A stretch of DNA of 64,000 bases from Limnephilus marmoratus (taxonomy: Eukaryota; Arthropoda; Insecta; Trichoptera; Limnephilidae). The position numbers and the translations under genes were made by a program. Under the pieces are notes generated by a model. It did no database searches and was not told the DNA's origin. It saw nothing but the letters and a program-made list of their open reading frames with translations. The stretch spans positions 50,442,831 to 50,506,830 of the forward strand of contig OU862916.1 of NCBI GenBank assembly GCA_917880885.1, given 5' to 3'. Below, piece by piece: positions 1-10,084 of this stretch (positions within the stretch are counted from its first letter, which is position 1; each line of letters starts with the position of its first letter).

Positions 1-779
1 AAAGGTATGATTGGGTAATAAAGCAATTAAAAATGTTGTAAATGAGGACTCTATTTCACTGTTTACATTGAAAATTATGATCTTAGGATCATTAGAATAA
101 ATTACAATTACGACTGATTTAACTAAATGGGTAAAAATAAATTGCAACATAATTATTATTAGACACTGAATGTAAAAACGTTTTGCAGAGGACAGTAGTT
201 TTGTAACGATTTGAGTCAGTTTTCAACTGCATGACGTGTCAAAACAGCAAACATACAAGATGGACCACACGCCGAGAGTAGGCTCGTAATGATCCGACTA
301 TAAGGAGACCATTTTTATTTGACGGTTATCCAAAAACAAGTTATTATCATGGGATATTATGACGTCACAAGCCGCTCTGCCTCTCATTCCATTTGGTGTG
401 AAATTTACTATTATTGGAGACGTTTATTAGATAGTTGAGATAAGTTATCTACATTTTAATGATGGAGTTGGGAAACACAGTTTTTTAATCCACTTTTATT
501 GTTTTTAAATCACATACGATAATCACGATTTATTTTGAAATAAATAAATAAAAACACATAGAAATTTCGAAGCACGTAATTTGTTTTCATTATCGTTTTT
601 ATACCTATGGGTGGTTTGTTATATTAAAAATTATAATAAATAATAAAAAATAAATTATGTTTGTGTAAAATTATAAATAGTGTAATTGACAGGTTGAGTT
701 AGAGTTGAGTTCAAGTGGCTGTAAGGTATTTGAGTCTCAATAAATCAATTATACAATGAGACATCAGGAAAAAAAATGA
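1..779. other. AT-rich DNA, no gene seen
   Basis: Unique-looking AT-rich sequence with short frames only. I see no repeat ends, RNA gene or coding similarity here. Confidence 0.5.
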
Positions 780-1360
780 TCGGGCGCTCGTTAAAATATC
801 GCAATAAACGACCGTTTCGGGAGGCGACCGTCCCTCTTCTAGTAGCTCGCCTGGGAAGCCACCCTACCGAGCCACTAACACACCTAAAAGCAACTACACA
901 TACAAAATTCACGCCGCCGCTATATGAAAACGTTCCTTAACGTCAGATATCCGCGCATTTGCATACCGAGCCAGCCTCACCCACACCCACACCCGCACCT
1001 CCACCAATACAGCCTCGGCGGCGGCGTCGCGACACCCTGTACGCCACTGTACGGCGCCGGAGAGAGACGTCGTCCGACCCCCTCCTCGAGAAAGGAAAGA
1101 GACGCCCGCACGTTCTGCATACGGCCTCGTCCTGTCCTGGGAGCGCGACAATCTCGAACAAACGGGAGAAGCTTTCGAGGCTTTTTTCTCCGCGAAATTA
1201 CAATTTAAAAGCGTCGGCGGGACCAGATAGCGCGCCCGCGAGAGAGGGACGAACTAACGGCGTATGCAAATTACAATTACACTCGAGAAGGACGGAAATA
1301 AATTTGAAATGCCGTCTGGAGGTAAATACGGCGGTGGGAGGGAGACGCGCATAGATCCAC
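780..1360. other. GC-rich, CpG-rich patch, possibly regulatory or a 5' exon
   Basis: Base composition shifts abruptly from AT-rich to GC- and CpG-rich, with a CACCC-rich stretch near 978-1005. Several overlapping frames of 70-130 codons are open on both strands. That is expected from GC-rich DNA with few stop codons and is not evidence of coding; none of the translations resembles a family I know. No transposon ends were found. A promoter, CpG-rich enhancer or non-coding exon of a neighbouring gene is an inference only. Confidence 0.35.
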
Positions 1361-1889
1361 AGATGCGGACGTAAGATGTAATTTCTCAGTAATTCCTTCG
1401 GAGTTACCGACTTACCTATGAAGGATTTTCCGTTCGAAGAATGGACACGCTTTGTGATCTAAGCTAAATTCATGAGGTGATTTGCTTAAATACATAGACA
1501 TCTCGGCTTCGTGATGTGACGGCTGGGCCATGGAAGTTGTCAAAAGACTGGATCCTCAACTCTAAATATTCATAATAGCATACGAGGAATTCTGACTTTG
1601 CAAGAAAATCGTTGTTATTCATTTAATATCTACGTGTGTCCTTTAGACTTAGATGTTTTCCTTGAATTTTGTTGTAAAGGAATCTACCCATTCTTATTTA
1701 TCCTTATCAAACAGGTAAAATCAAGACATTTTATCGTTTCGTTGTGTTTATTATTGTATATTCAATTATTTACATTGTTAACAGATTCACTCGTAGAACT
1801 CTTAATCTTTCGTTACTAAAATGCGATATTTTTTAAATCGATACTTCCACAAACATAAAACAGTGTTGGAAAAAAAGTATTTTTATTAA

Positions 1890-2600
1890 TCTTTTATATA
1901 AAAATCTCATGTCACGGTGTTTGTGGTCGCACTCCTCCGAAACGGCTAGACCGATTATTATGAAATTTTGTATTATATTTGGTAGGTATGAATATAGGTT
2001 TTAAAGTATATTTCATACCGCTAGGTGATTAGGGTGTCCCTATCCAGAAAACAAAATCTATTTTTTTGACATTTATTTATTTTATTTTTTTTTTATCAGG
2101 CATCAAAAAATACGGATAATCCCAAATTTTAACCCTCCTACCCCCACTCTCCCATTTTTAAAGTATTTTTGTATGAACAAATTTAACCGTCTTTCGCATT
2201 TCAAACAGAGCGAAATTATTTATGTTGTTAAATGACAGATGGCGCTACGTCCGCCTCATCAAACTTTCATCCACACATACGCAAGATATTTACGAGAAGT
2301 ATCATGTTCTCGCGTGGGCAAACCATCGAACTTATTGGTTTGGCTAAAGACAGACTGACAAAAAATATTGTACACTCAATTGCTCCTCGAAATTCATATT
2401 GGTTTTTTTTTTATTTCATTTTTATTCTTTACTTGGTGTTTTTTTGGTTTTATCGGCGGTAATCGTCTTCAGCGCTCCATTCCTCTTTCTGTCGTAGATC
2501 CCATCCCCACACACTTAATTCGTTATTTTTTTATTTAACAACCAAAATATACGCTAGATATAATTGATATAGCAGAATAACGTTTGCCGGGTCAGCTAGT
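1890..2600 (+). mobile_element. Helitron-like element, non-autonomous
   Basis: The sequence starts with TC followed by a TATATAAAAATCTCATGTC-type head and ends in GCCGGGTCAGCTAGT, that is a CTRRT terminus followed by A. There are no terminal inverted repeats. The ending GCCGGG-(A/T)C-(A)GCTAGT recurs at the ends of other elements in this window (46463, 61600, 20916), which supports a shared Helitron 3' end. No Rep/helicase coding is present. The exact 5' start is uncertain by a few bases. Confidence 0.6.
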
Positions 2601-2929
2601 AATAATATAAAGTTTGAAGGTTGCAACCATAGACGCAAGGTAAGAGCAGTCCCTTGGAAAACTAATTCTTTTCAAATAACAAAACCCGGTTGCTGTCACA
2701 TTATGTTTTATATTGATAGTAAGTTTTCCTAGATGAAGATTAAATATAATAAATCGGTAATAAGATTTTATCATCGCTCGTAATTTTTATACGCGAGATG
2801 ATTCTTTTTCCTCTTTTCTACATTTTTGAATTTTTATTTTTCAAACCCACGCACGTGGCATCTTTAAATGATATAAAATTATTTCAAATCATTGATCTAC
2901 TTTGGTGGTCTGGTGAGTGTGGGCATATG
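2601..2929. other. No feature seen
   Basis: AT-rich sequence between the Helitron and the hAT element. Nothing supported here. Confidence 0.5.
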
Positions 2930-2937
2930 CCCTATAA

Positions 2938-3694
2938 CAGGGGTAGCGAACCTTTACGTATCAACGTGCCATTTTTCTAAAGAAATGTTTAATGAGATCA
3001 TAGACGTGCCATCAAATAATTTTGACTTTGTGATTATTGGGAAAATAATAACAATAAATACTTACTATCAATTAAAATCTCTTTATTTACCACTACTAAA
3101 TAGGATCATTTAGCATTATACGCGTAATTTAAATTAAAGTAAAATTAGTGTGATTTCTGTTGTTGCAGGTTAGATGACAAATAACATATGTTAGGGTTGT
3201 AAGATGTTACTTTTAGCAGAATGCATGCTGAACTGGAGTCTGTCTGAATCTGTCAAACGGTAAATAACCGACTCTTTAATGTTATTCATCTCTGAAAATA
3301 ATGATTTGCAGGCACAGGTTGATGAAGATATTATTAAAATAGCATGAGCCAGCTTCTTAAAACAATTAAATGTGTCTGGTAACACATTCCATGTTTCCAA
3401 AATTTTGTTATTAGCATTTTCACTTATATTAGCTGTCAATCTTTCTGTTTCAATTAATTCTAACTCTCTCCTTGTTTCAACAATTTTTTTTAATCCATAT
3501 TGAACTGAACTGGAAATCAATCAGCTGCATTTCAAATGCATCAATTTCCAACCGATCGAATGGGGACCAATTCAGTTTATCAAATGACGTCACATCACTT
3601 CACACATTTTTCGTAGTGCATAATAAATTTTGTGATCACTGATCAGTGACGTGCCCAAAATATTGTGTCGCGTGCCATTGGTTCGCCATCCCTG
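2938..3694 (-). mobile_element. hAT DNA transposon, internally deleted
   Basis: A 757-bp element bounded by an exact 8-bp target duplication, CCCTATAA, at 2930-2937 and 3695-3702. The left end reads CAGGGGTAGCGAACC and the right end, reverse-complemented, reads CAGGGATGGCGAACC. These are the imperfect terminal inverted repeats of a Charlie-like hAT, and each is followed by a GTGCC-containing subterminal block. Eight-bp duplications are diagnostic of the hAT superfamily. The only coding left is the C-terminal end of the transposase on the minus strand, so the copy is non-autonomous. Confidence 0.9.
3191..3520 (-). pseudogene. hAT transposase C-terminal (dimerisation) fragment
   Basis: The minus-strand frame encodes about 109 residues ending just inside the hAT element's left half. 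The diagnostic part reads FNCFKKLAHAILIISSSTCA followed by KSLFSEMNNIKE and RLTDSDRL. This matches the pattern of the hAT-family dimerisation domain, where a hydrophobic LA..IL..SST.ACE-type block precedes a FS.MN.IK motif and an RLTD motif. The zinc finger and the RNase-H-like catalytic core are absent, so about four fifths of a normal 600-700-residue transposase is missing. It is the remnant of the element's own gene and cannot act as a transposase. The first ATG is simply the first methionine in the open stretch. Confidence 0.85.
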
Positions 3695-3702
3695 CCCTAT
3701 AA

Positions 3703-4029
3703 TATTGTGTGGAACAAAATATATAATGTAATATTTATGATGATGTCGAATAAAATTGTGAGTATATTTCTTAATTTTATGCCTTCTTTATTAATAAAAC
3801 TTCCAAAATCAATTTAAGAAATGATAAATTAATATATTTCACGATATTAGACACTCGGACCCATAAGCTTGTTTTCGCGATAATATAACATTACCAGACA
3901 TTTATATACGAGGTGTATGAGGCGTACCCGACTTATTAAAATATAATTACTCATTTCCATTGAAGTTTTATTATTTTTTTTACGTTAGCCGTCAGAATGT
4001 CCTGAGGAAAATAATTCCCCTCAGGGCGT
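3703..4029. other. No feature seen
   Basis: AT-rich spacer with no recognised repeat or coding sequence. Confidence 0.5.
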
Positions 4030-4437
4030 ATGTCATATTTGAGGATGCTGTGTGGAGGGTCCTTTTTGGAAAGGAAAAAATAGAAAGTTCTGGGAAGGAA
4101 AAAGACATGAGCGGTGGGTCGAAATCTGGAATTCAGTGTGTCCAGGAGTGACGCTCGTGTGAATTTTTTTCTCGCATTGCAGTGAACGACGATGATCCGA
4201 CTGGAAAGGGCAAAAGTTTTCCCTCAACCCATCTCTTCCAATCCGGCCCACTACGCAGTAGGGCAGGCGCAACTGCCGCCAAATCCCGGAAGTAACTCAC
4301 CTCATAAACCCGGGACACCTGTTAAGTCACCTAATCCTAGGCAGCGAATAACTTAGGGTGACTTATGGCAGAGGTATTGGTTATCCAATAAATGGTTTCA
4401 AGGGAAAGGGTACCCATACCCACCTCCCAAACGAATG
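4030..4437 (+). repeat. Interspersed repeat family Rep-A, copy 1
   Basis: One of four copies of a roughly 350-400-bp repeat in this window (others at 7985-8325, 38700-39580 and, inverted, 47948-48292). Shared landmarks in order are GTGTGGAGGGTC, AATCTGG(A/G)(A/G)TTCA, a TCTC..ATCCGGCCC block, CCCGGG(A/C)ACCCCTG, TTAGGGTGAC(C/T)TATGGC and GGTTATCCAATAAATGGTT, ending near CACCTCCCAAA. It has no clear A or B box and no reverse transcriptase, so the class is undetermined: non-autonomous DNA element or SINE-like. Confidence 0.65.
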
Positions 4438-5436
4438 GGGAATTCTTCTCGAAATTCCCTTTCCCAAGCTGTGGAAACAATTATAATAGCGGAAGATCTA
4501 CGAATACATGAAATTTTTAATGAAAGTCGGCGACAATAACAGTAGCAGCTAAAGTATCTTTTTAATGCGACAAATGTTGCCAACGTAATTTGATAAGAGA
4601 TGAAAATAATACAGGCACGCTCAAAAGCCGAGGAAAACAACACAAGATTACAGACGCATACACATGCATAGCACTCACACAATTACGACTCAGAGTCTCA
4701 CAGCCTCAAAGAAATGAGAAAAATCTAAATGATAAAAACGTACTTTAAAACAAAATCCATTAAAAATAATGTGGCTTAAAAGAAATATGTAGATGTTTTC
4801 GTGTTAGTGCAATTGCGCTCTTACGCCGCATTGCATAAAGTGTAAAATTCTCTTAGGATAAGATTGCACTTTGATGCTTTTGTTCCAGCGGAAAATTCTC
4901 ATACTGCTAATAGCCCGTACGTATGTATGTATAGGAGGAGCGCTTAATTTTTGCGCAAAGCTCAGGCGAGAGGGACGGAGAAACTCATTTAGATATCGGC
5001 GCCGGAAGTGTGAGGGAGAGGGAAGCCGAGCTTAATTAATGAACGTGGAAGCTCACAGTTTTATTGTTGGACAAGGCCGGCTCGTGGGCGGAGCTTTGAG
5101 TAAAATTTTCACACTAATTAATTTAAAGGAAATTTGCAGATTAAAAGGGGGCGTTTTAATTACACTGCGCAGGATCATTTTGTCACGCCAGAAAATTACA
5201 AAGTACCTACTACAATTGCTTCGATGCCATCTTCGAACTGTAGGCATGATTTTTTTATTTATTAATAACAGGCTTTTACAATCAGAATTTTGTAAGTAGT
5301 TAGTATGCTATTAGAAAAACCTACAAATTAAAAATTAATATAAATTGGAAACCAAGACTAACAAAACAAGTGAAACATAGTCAAATGTATATGCATGGAG
5401 TACATAGTACGAAGTATAAAATATATATATATATAT
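4438..5436. other. Unique sequence; small GC-richer patch 4930-5160
   Basis: No recognised repeat or coding. The stretch 4930-5160 is richer in G and C than its surroundings and non-repetitive, which would fit a conserved non-coding element, but nothing in the sequence proves it. Confidence 0.4.
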
Positions 5437-6254
5437 ATTTTTTTTATTATTTATTTTATATATTTAATAATACTATTAATCAATGTATAAAAACAGTTTA
5501 TTATAAACAAGTTCTGCTTCTGCTTCGTAATTATTATTATGACGGCCTCCGTAGTCCAGTGGCTAAGACTCTTGACTCACATTCCGGAGGTCGCGGGTTC
5601 GAACCCGGCATGCGCAAATAAATTTTATTTGATTAATTTGTGTTATTTCACAATTAATTCATTTAAAATAATATATAGTATATTTGCGGCATGTTCCAGA
5701 GTGGAAGATACTATTAGTATCGCCCTGGTGTAAGACCACCATTCAGAATTGAAACGTTGCTTGAAAATGGCTTTAGCCGTGTTAAGTGACCAGATCTGAA
5801 TAGCCAGGTACTTCCCAACCTTCCTCTTCCCCACCTCCTTCCCCTCCCCACTACCTTCAGCCTCACAACATACCCCAATTGGGGATGTAATAGTCTCACT
5901 GGCTCCAGACGGGAGCAGTTGAGATTCTTGTGCGGTTATTATTCACTGTAAAAAAAAAAAAAAAAGAGTTACAGCTGTTTCGCCCTCTGAAGGCATTATC
6001 AAACTGTGATTGTTACCACCTAAAGACGATGTATTTATATCATTTCTAAACAGGTACTTATGATGACAAAATAGCTTTTATATACATCGTCTGTAGGTGG
6101 TAACAACCACAGTTTGATAAAGCCTTCAGAGGGCGAAACAGCTGTAACTCATAATAATAATTACGAAGCAGAAGCAGAACTTGTTTATAATAAACTGTTT
6201 TTATACATTGAATAATAGTATTATTAAATATATAAAATAAATAAAAAAATAAAA
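5437..6254. mobile_element. Fold-back (long inverted repeat) element FB1, interrupted by a SINE
   Basis: The right arm, 6078-6254, is the reverse complement of a left arm that is now in two parts, 5437-5542 and 5966-6035. Matching landmarks include GTTCTGCTTCTGCTTCGTAA (5511-5530) against its complement near 6161-6180, and CAGCTGTTTCGCCCTCTGAA (5973-5992) against its complement near 6123-6142. Without the SINE the element would be about 395 bp with arms near 175 bp and a loop of about 40 bp. No transposase is encoded. A related, half-preserved copy lies at 32208-32712. Confidence 0.8.
5543..5965 (+). mobile_element. tRNA-derived SINE, copy 1 (best preserved)
   Basis: A tRNA-like head at 5545-5609 has an A-box-like TAGTCCAGTGGCTAAGA and a perfect B box, GGTTCGAACCC, at 5597-5607. 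A tRNA-unrelated body of about 340 bp follows and the element ends in a 16-A tail at 5950-5965. Length and layout fit an RNA-polymerase-III-transcribed SINE. The body landmarks GGAAGATA..ATCGCCCTGGTGTAAGACC, ACCAGATCTGAATAGCCAGG and TCTCACTGGCTCCAGACGGG recur in copies at 29676, 35056, 37628 and 60621. It sits inside the left arm of FB1. Target duplication is at most 2 bp (GA), which is unusual. Confidence 0.85.
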
Positions 6255-6684
6255 TGGAGTTCTACAAAATAAACTTAATAACAATAAAAAAAATATATAG
6301 TATAAATACAAGTATTAAAACAACTTTTATATTGCACTGCTGAAAACCAGCTGCATTCCAAGAGAAATCCTAAATGTTTAGCTGAGCAGTGACCCTTTTG
6401 TCAATAGAATTAATTATTGATAACTAAACAAAATGTATAAAATTTTATAAATCTATTGATGACTAAATGTTTTTGTTTATTATTATTATGAAATATATCT
6501 CCATGACCAGAATATTTAGAGTCTGTGAATCGGGAAATTTTGATAAGACATTGTCCTGTGTTGTTATAAATAAATATAAATTATGTTTTTATAAATAAAT
6601 ATAAAGTAAATTGTCGGCAAGATCTTTTGGGGACATGAATATCGATTAATTGAAGCAATTCAGGATACTCAGTTTTGTAATGCA
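6255..6684. other. No feature seen
   Basis: AT-rich sequence with short A/T runs and nothing recognised. Confidence 0.5.
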
Positions 6685-7110
6685 GTATTTTATTTATTTA
6701 TTTACGCCCTTTTTCGGGGCTTTTACATCTGAAATTTACAAATTACACTGTGATTATGTAAAATATAAATAATGTATATTTCTTTTACAAAGAAATATAA
6801 AGTATTTATTGTACATAACTTAACTGCCTCAGTAACAGTATTTTGTATTTGTTTAAAGATAAATTGAAGATATCCACTGACTTGGTATAATTATTTCCCT
6901 CCATTAGTATTCTGGGCTAAGATGAATACATATGATAGTTAATTCCAGAATTAATTAATTAATGTATTATATAAACGTATTAAATCTGTGCTTATTCTTC
7001 TTTCTGAAAGTTTCAATTGGGACGTTTATCGAGGAGGTAATTGTAATCAATATTTTTGCAGTCAATAACTATAACATAAGGTATAAAGTTATTCCGTTGT
7101 AAAATTTTAT
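6685..7110 (-). pseudogene. LINE 3' end (CR1/Jockey-like), truncated
   Basis: On the minus strand the sequence ends in a (TAAA)n tail at 6693-6710, preceded by the short hairpin-like GCCCCGAAAAAGGGCG. This is the same 3'-end design seen at 47260-47297 and 50988-51040. Upstream, around 6845-6900, a minus-strand frame reads KSVDIFNLSLNKYK, the C-terminal motif that follows the reverse transcriptase in CR1/Jockey-type LINEs. Everything 5' of this is missing or too decayed to read. Confidence 0.5.
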
Positions 7111-7984
7111 TTATCTCAGTATATTCAAAACTTTTTGAATTATTTGAAAATAGAGCATCAATCCAATGTGACGAGTTGGCAGAAAACGACTACTTATAAT
7201 AATAAAGTTAAGTTTCTTCTTTTTAGTACTTCGGCATCAACGATTTTCTAATGAGGAGTAATCGAACGCCACGAGACACCTATGGCCAAGAAAACACATA
7301 TGGTTTCATCTAGACTACATTTGATTTAAAAATAGCGACTTGGAGTGTAGTAGAAAGGAACAACACAGACAAAGTAACCCACGAAACTCTTCGACGTTAC
7401 TGTAATCCTTAAAATATATTTTCACATCATGCGTGTTAGCATTACATTTTGCGATAAAAACTATTTTTTAAGTAGGTATCGGCTCCAAAAACAAGTAAAA
7501 AGTAGAAGTCGACGTCGAAATTTACATTTATTTAATTACGGAATTTTTGTTATGTGCCTTTAATATGCTTGTCCGTTCGATGTGTGATTTTTTGTTGAGT
7601 CTGGCATGCATGGCGAACCTTCGTTTTGAAAGCAGCATATCTACATTAGACGAGAAGATGTCTTCGGTGTTTGGCGTAATGGTGAAGAGGGTTGGAAAAT
7701 GGGGAGGAGTGGGGAAGGAAAGGAGGATGTGGAAATATCGTGAGGTTTCCGCGGAAAAGTGCATTTGGAATTAGAAATTACGGCAAGGCTAGAATCAAAC
7801 CCGTTGCCAATTAAAACTTACTTTCACGATAAGAAAACAGCTCGTTCTCGAAAGGTAGTGAAATCTTAAGTGGTAGGTATGTAAGTAAAACACTTAGGTA
7901 CACAATTGCTTCGCTAATTCAGATAAGATAAGCCATAGGTAGCCATAGAATAGTTTTTATTACACTGGCTCCACACAGGGGACC
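7111..7984. other. Unique sequence, no gene supported
   Basis: Two short overlapping opposite-strand frames at 7528-7774 show no similarity I recognise. The G-rich run near 7680-7740 explains the lack of stops. Confidence 0.4.
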
Positions 7985-8325
7985 CCGAGAACAAAAATTT
8001 CATCATCTTTGGAATCTGGAGTTCAATGTGTCCAGGAGAGACGGATGGATGAATCCATCTGTCTCACTACGATGGGTTGAGAGAGTCCGAGTGGAGTGGT
8101 CCGGGTGGAGAGGTTAACCAGTCTCTCCCGATCCGCCGCCACCTAGTGGGTGAGCAATCACCTCCGCCTCCAACACCTAGACAATCTTACTCGCATGAGC
8201 CCGGGCACCCCTGCTAAGACACAGAAAATAGCCAATCACTTAGGGTGACCTATGGCTGGAGTGTTGGTTATCCAATAAATAGTTCCCGTGGCGGCGTTGC
8301 CGACACCCGCCTCCCAAATTGTGGT
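7985..8325 (+). repeat. Rep-A, copy 2
   Basis: Shares with the other Rep-A copies GGAATCTGGAGTTCAATGTG, GATCCGCCGCCACC, GAGCCCGGGCACCCCTGCTA, CACTTAGGGTGACCTATGGC and GGTTATCCAATAAATAGTTC, and ends at CCCGCCTCCCAAATTG. The usual 5' block (GTGTGGAGGGTC and following) is missing or rearranged. Confidence 0.65.
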
Positions 8326-9310
8326 CCTTTTGCAACGCTGAGGTTATAAACGTAAGATAAGATAAAGATAAGATAAGATTAGTTTAAGAGCAGCTATTTG
8401 ACTGAGGTTTGATCAATAACTGTTAAACAAGTATAAACAAAATTTTAATTGCTGAATAATAACTGCACACTATTTCCATTTTCCACCGACCGCCATTTTG
8501 ATTTCATCGGATGGTGTTTTAGAGAAGCAGACACAATTTTTGGTACGAAGCAGACAGAATGATGGGCTCCGGCTTCGTGAAAAACACATAGCTCCTTCAA
8601 TCGGAAACTCTTTTAATCGAGCGAAACCGTGTATGTTTGCCTAGTTAACGATAAGGCAACCCAAAATGTTTGGTCCACATTTTGTATTGTTCAATTAGAA
8701 AAAGGTGTCTTCATTATCTGGGAAAGTTTCATGGATTGCAAACTCTACATTCAAATAGTAATGATTTTGCAATATCATAGCCTAATTTATTTAAAAATCA
8801 ACAAATGCTATTTAATTCCAAATTTTAAAAATCGAATGCTATCACTGCATTCTGAAAACAATCTACATTTGTAGCATTAGGTCACGATGAGATACACTGA
8901 TAAATATTGGTTAGACCTCGTGTTTGACGCAGGTTTCCTGCTAAAGTATGCTGTAAGCCCTCGTCAGATGAGTGGGCGGCTAAGTGTGGGGTTGGTTGGG
9001 GGGGGGGGGGGCGGGGGTTAAGAAATTAAGAAAATGCCTCGGGGGTTGAGGGGGTGCGGTGAATACAAGTCTCTGGACGCGAGAGAGGGGGTGTTTGTTG
9101 TGGTGAGACTTCCAGTCTAGGAGAAGAGATTAAGGTGCATATATGTAAGACAGTTTTAAATATTTTGGAAATTGGTTACTTTCTGAACGTTGGAACAATG
9201 TTAAATATTTTATTATATGTGTATTTTTTATAACCGCATAATTTGTGACTTGACGTTGTACTTTGTGTGGATACAACCAGTCAATGTAAAGTGATTGTAC
9301 TTAATTTATA
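8326..9310. other. Unique sequence with a G-run at 8998-9011
   Basis: No coding. A run of 14 G at 8998-9011 is followed by further G-rich clusters to about 9100 (GGGGG, GGGGGTTGAGGGGG), so several G-tracts occur within about 110 bp on the plus strand. This could form a G-quadruplex. The BEL element inserted about 200 bp downstream. Confidence 0.45.
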
Positions 9311-9362
9311 GTAATTGTAACAGACGTCTTGATGTATTGGATTTTTGTTTACGTGAAACTCG

Positions 9363-9691
9363 CAGGGAAGAATAAAACGACATAATCAAGTCAATTCTTG
9401 CGAAATATTACATGTTAAAACTAGCTTGTTGTGCAACTTGCACCTGCGATCATCGAGGTAAACACCAGGTGTGAGACTGACGTCAAACCATGCAAGAAAA
9501 AATAATTCGTGTCAAAACAAGTTTGTTTACGTGAAAATCGCAGCTATCGGCCGCACGTGTCCCCTTGAAAATATTGCCTATTCAGGGAAGAGTAAAACAA
9601 TATAATCAAGTCAATTCTTGCGAAATGTTACATGTTAAAACTAGCTTGTTGTGCAACTTGCACCTGCGATCATCGAGGTAAACACCAGGTG
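9363..9691 (+). repeat. 109-bp direct duplication inside the LTR
   Basis: Copies at 9363-9471 and 9583-9691 are equal in length and differ at only about four positions (for example AATAAAACGACA against AGTAAAACAATA). They lie 220 bp apart. The same pair is in the 3' LTR. The position upstream of the TATA box suggests a duplicated promoter or enhancer block; that role is inferred. Confidence 0.85.
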
Positions 9692-9735
9692 GCAAAATGA
9701 ATAACATGTTTACGTTTTCCTTTAACTAAAATTAG

Positions 9736-9759
9736 TATAAAAACCGTCTGAAAAATAAA
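9736..9759 (+). promoter_or_regulatory. LTR TATA box and polyA signal
   Basis: TATAAAAA at 9736-9743 and AATAAA at 9754-9759, about 120 bp before the LTR end. The two are only 10 bp apart, so the motif AATAAA might lie upstream of the transcript start; which one is used cannot be told from sequence. Confidence 0.5.
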
Positions 9760-9884
9760 TATTGATCATTATCCAAGAAACTTCTGAGTTATTATTATCT
9801 CCCGAAACCAAAGTGACGATCGGAGTCTAGCGCCCCTATTGTTTACAGTATTTGTATGGAACAGAAAAGTGGTCTCATACAAAT

Positions 9885-9904
9885 TGGTCCTTTTCGAGCC
9901 GGAT
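9885..9904 (+). other. Primer-binding site, complementary to the 3' end of tRNA-Tyr (with 2-nt insertion)
   Basis: Three bases after the LTR the sequence reads TGGTCC-TTTTCGAGCCGGA. Insect tRNA-Tyr ends in CCGGCTCGAAGGACCA, whose complement is TGGTCCTTCGAGCCGG. The match is complete except for two extra T. The tRNA sequence is from general knowledge, not from this window. Confidence 0.6.
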
Positions 9905-10084
9905 CCCACGTCATCAAATCTTTCTCAGTGGAGATGGCATCACACGCAGCGGCCGTAAAATCCTGGCTTCAACCGAGACATCACGGCCCTGCCTCGCAAA
10001 CTCAGATGCATCTATACCTACCGCCGATCCAGATGCTACCTTAAGCCTACGCCTCCACCATCAGAGATCTACAGGAGGCTGATA

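Larger units (their letters stand above)
9316..9881 (+). repeat. 5' LTR of the BEL/Pao element
   Basis: 566 bp, TG...CA. Read side by side with the 3' LTR I find no difference. It carries TATAAAAA at 9736-9743 as a likely promoter and AATAAA at 9754-9759 as a likely polyadenylation signal. It also carries a 109-bp internal direct repeat. Confidence 0.95.

Noticed and set aside
959..1354. 131-codon plus-strand frame in the GC-rich patch
   Set aside because: Competing frames of similar length exist on both strands; composition alone explains it.
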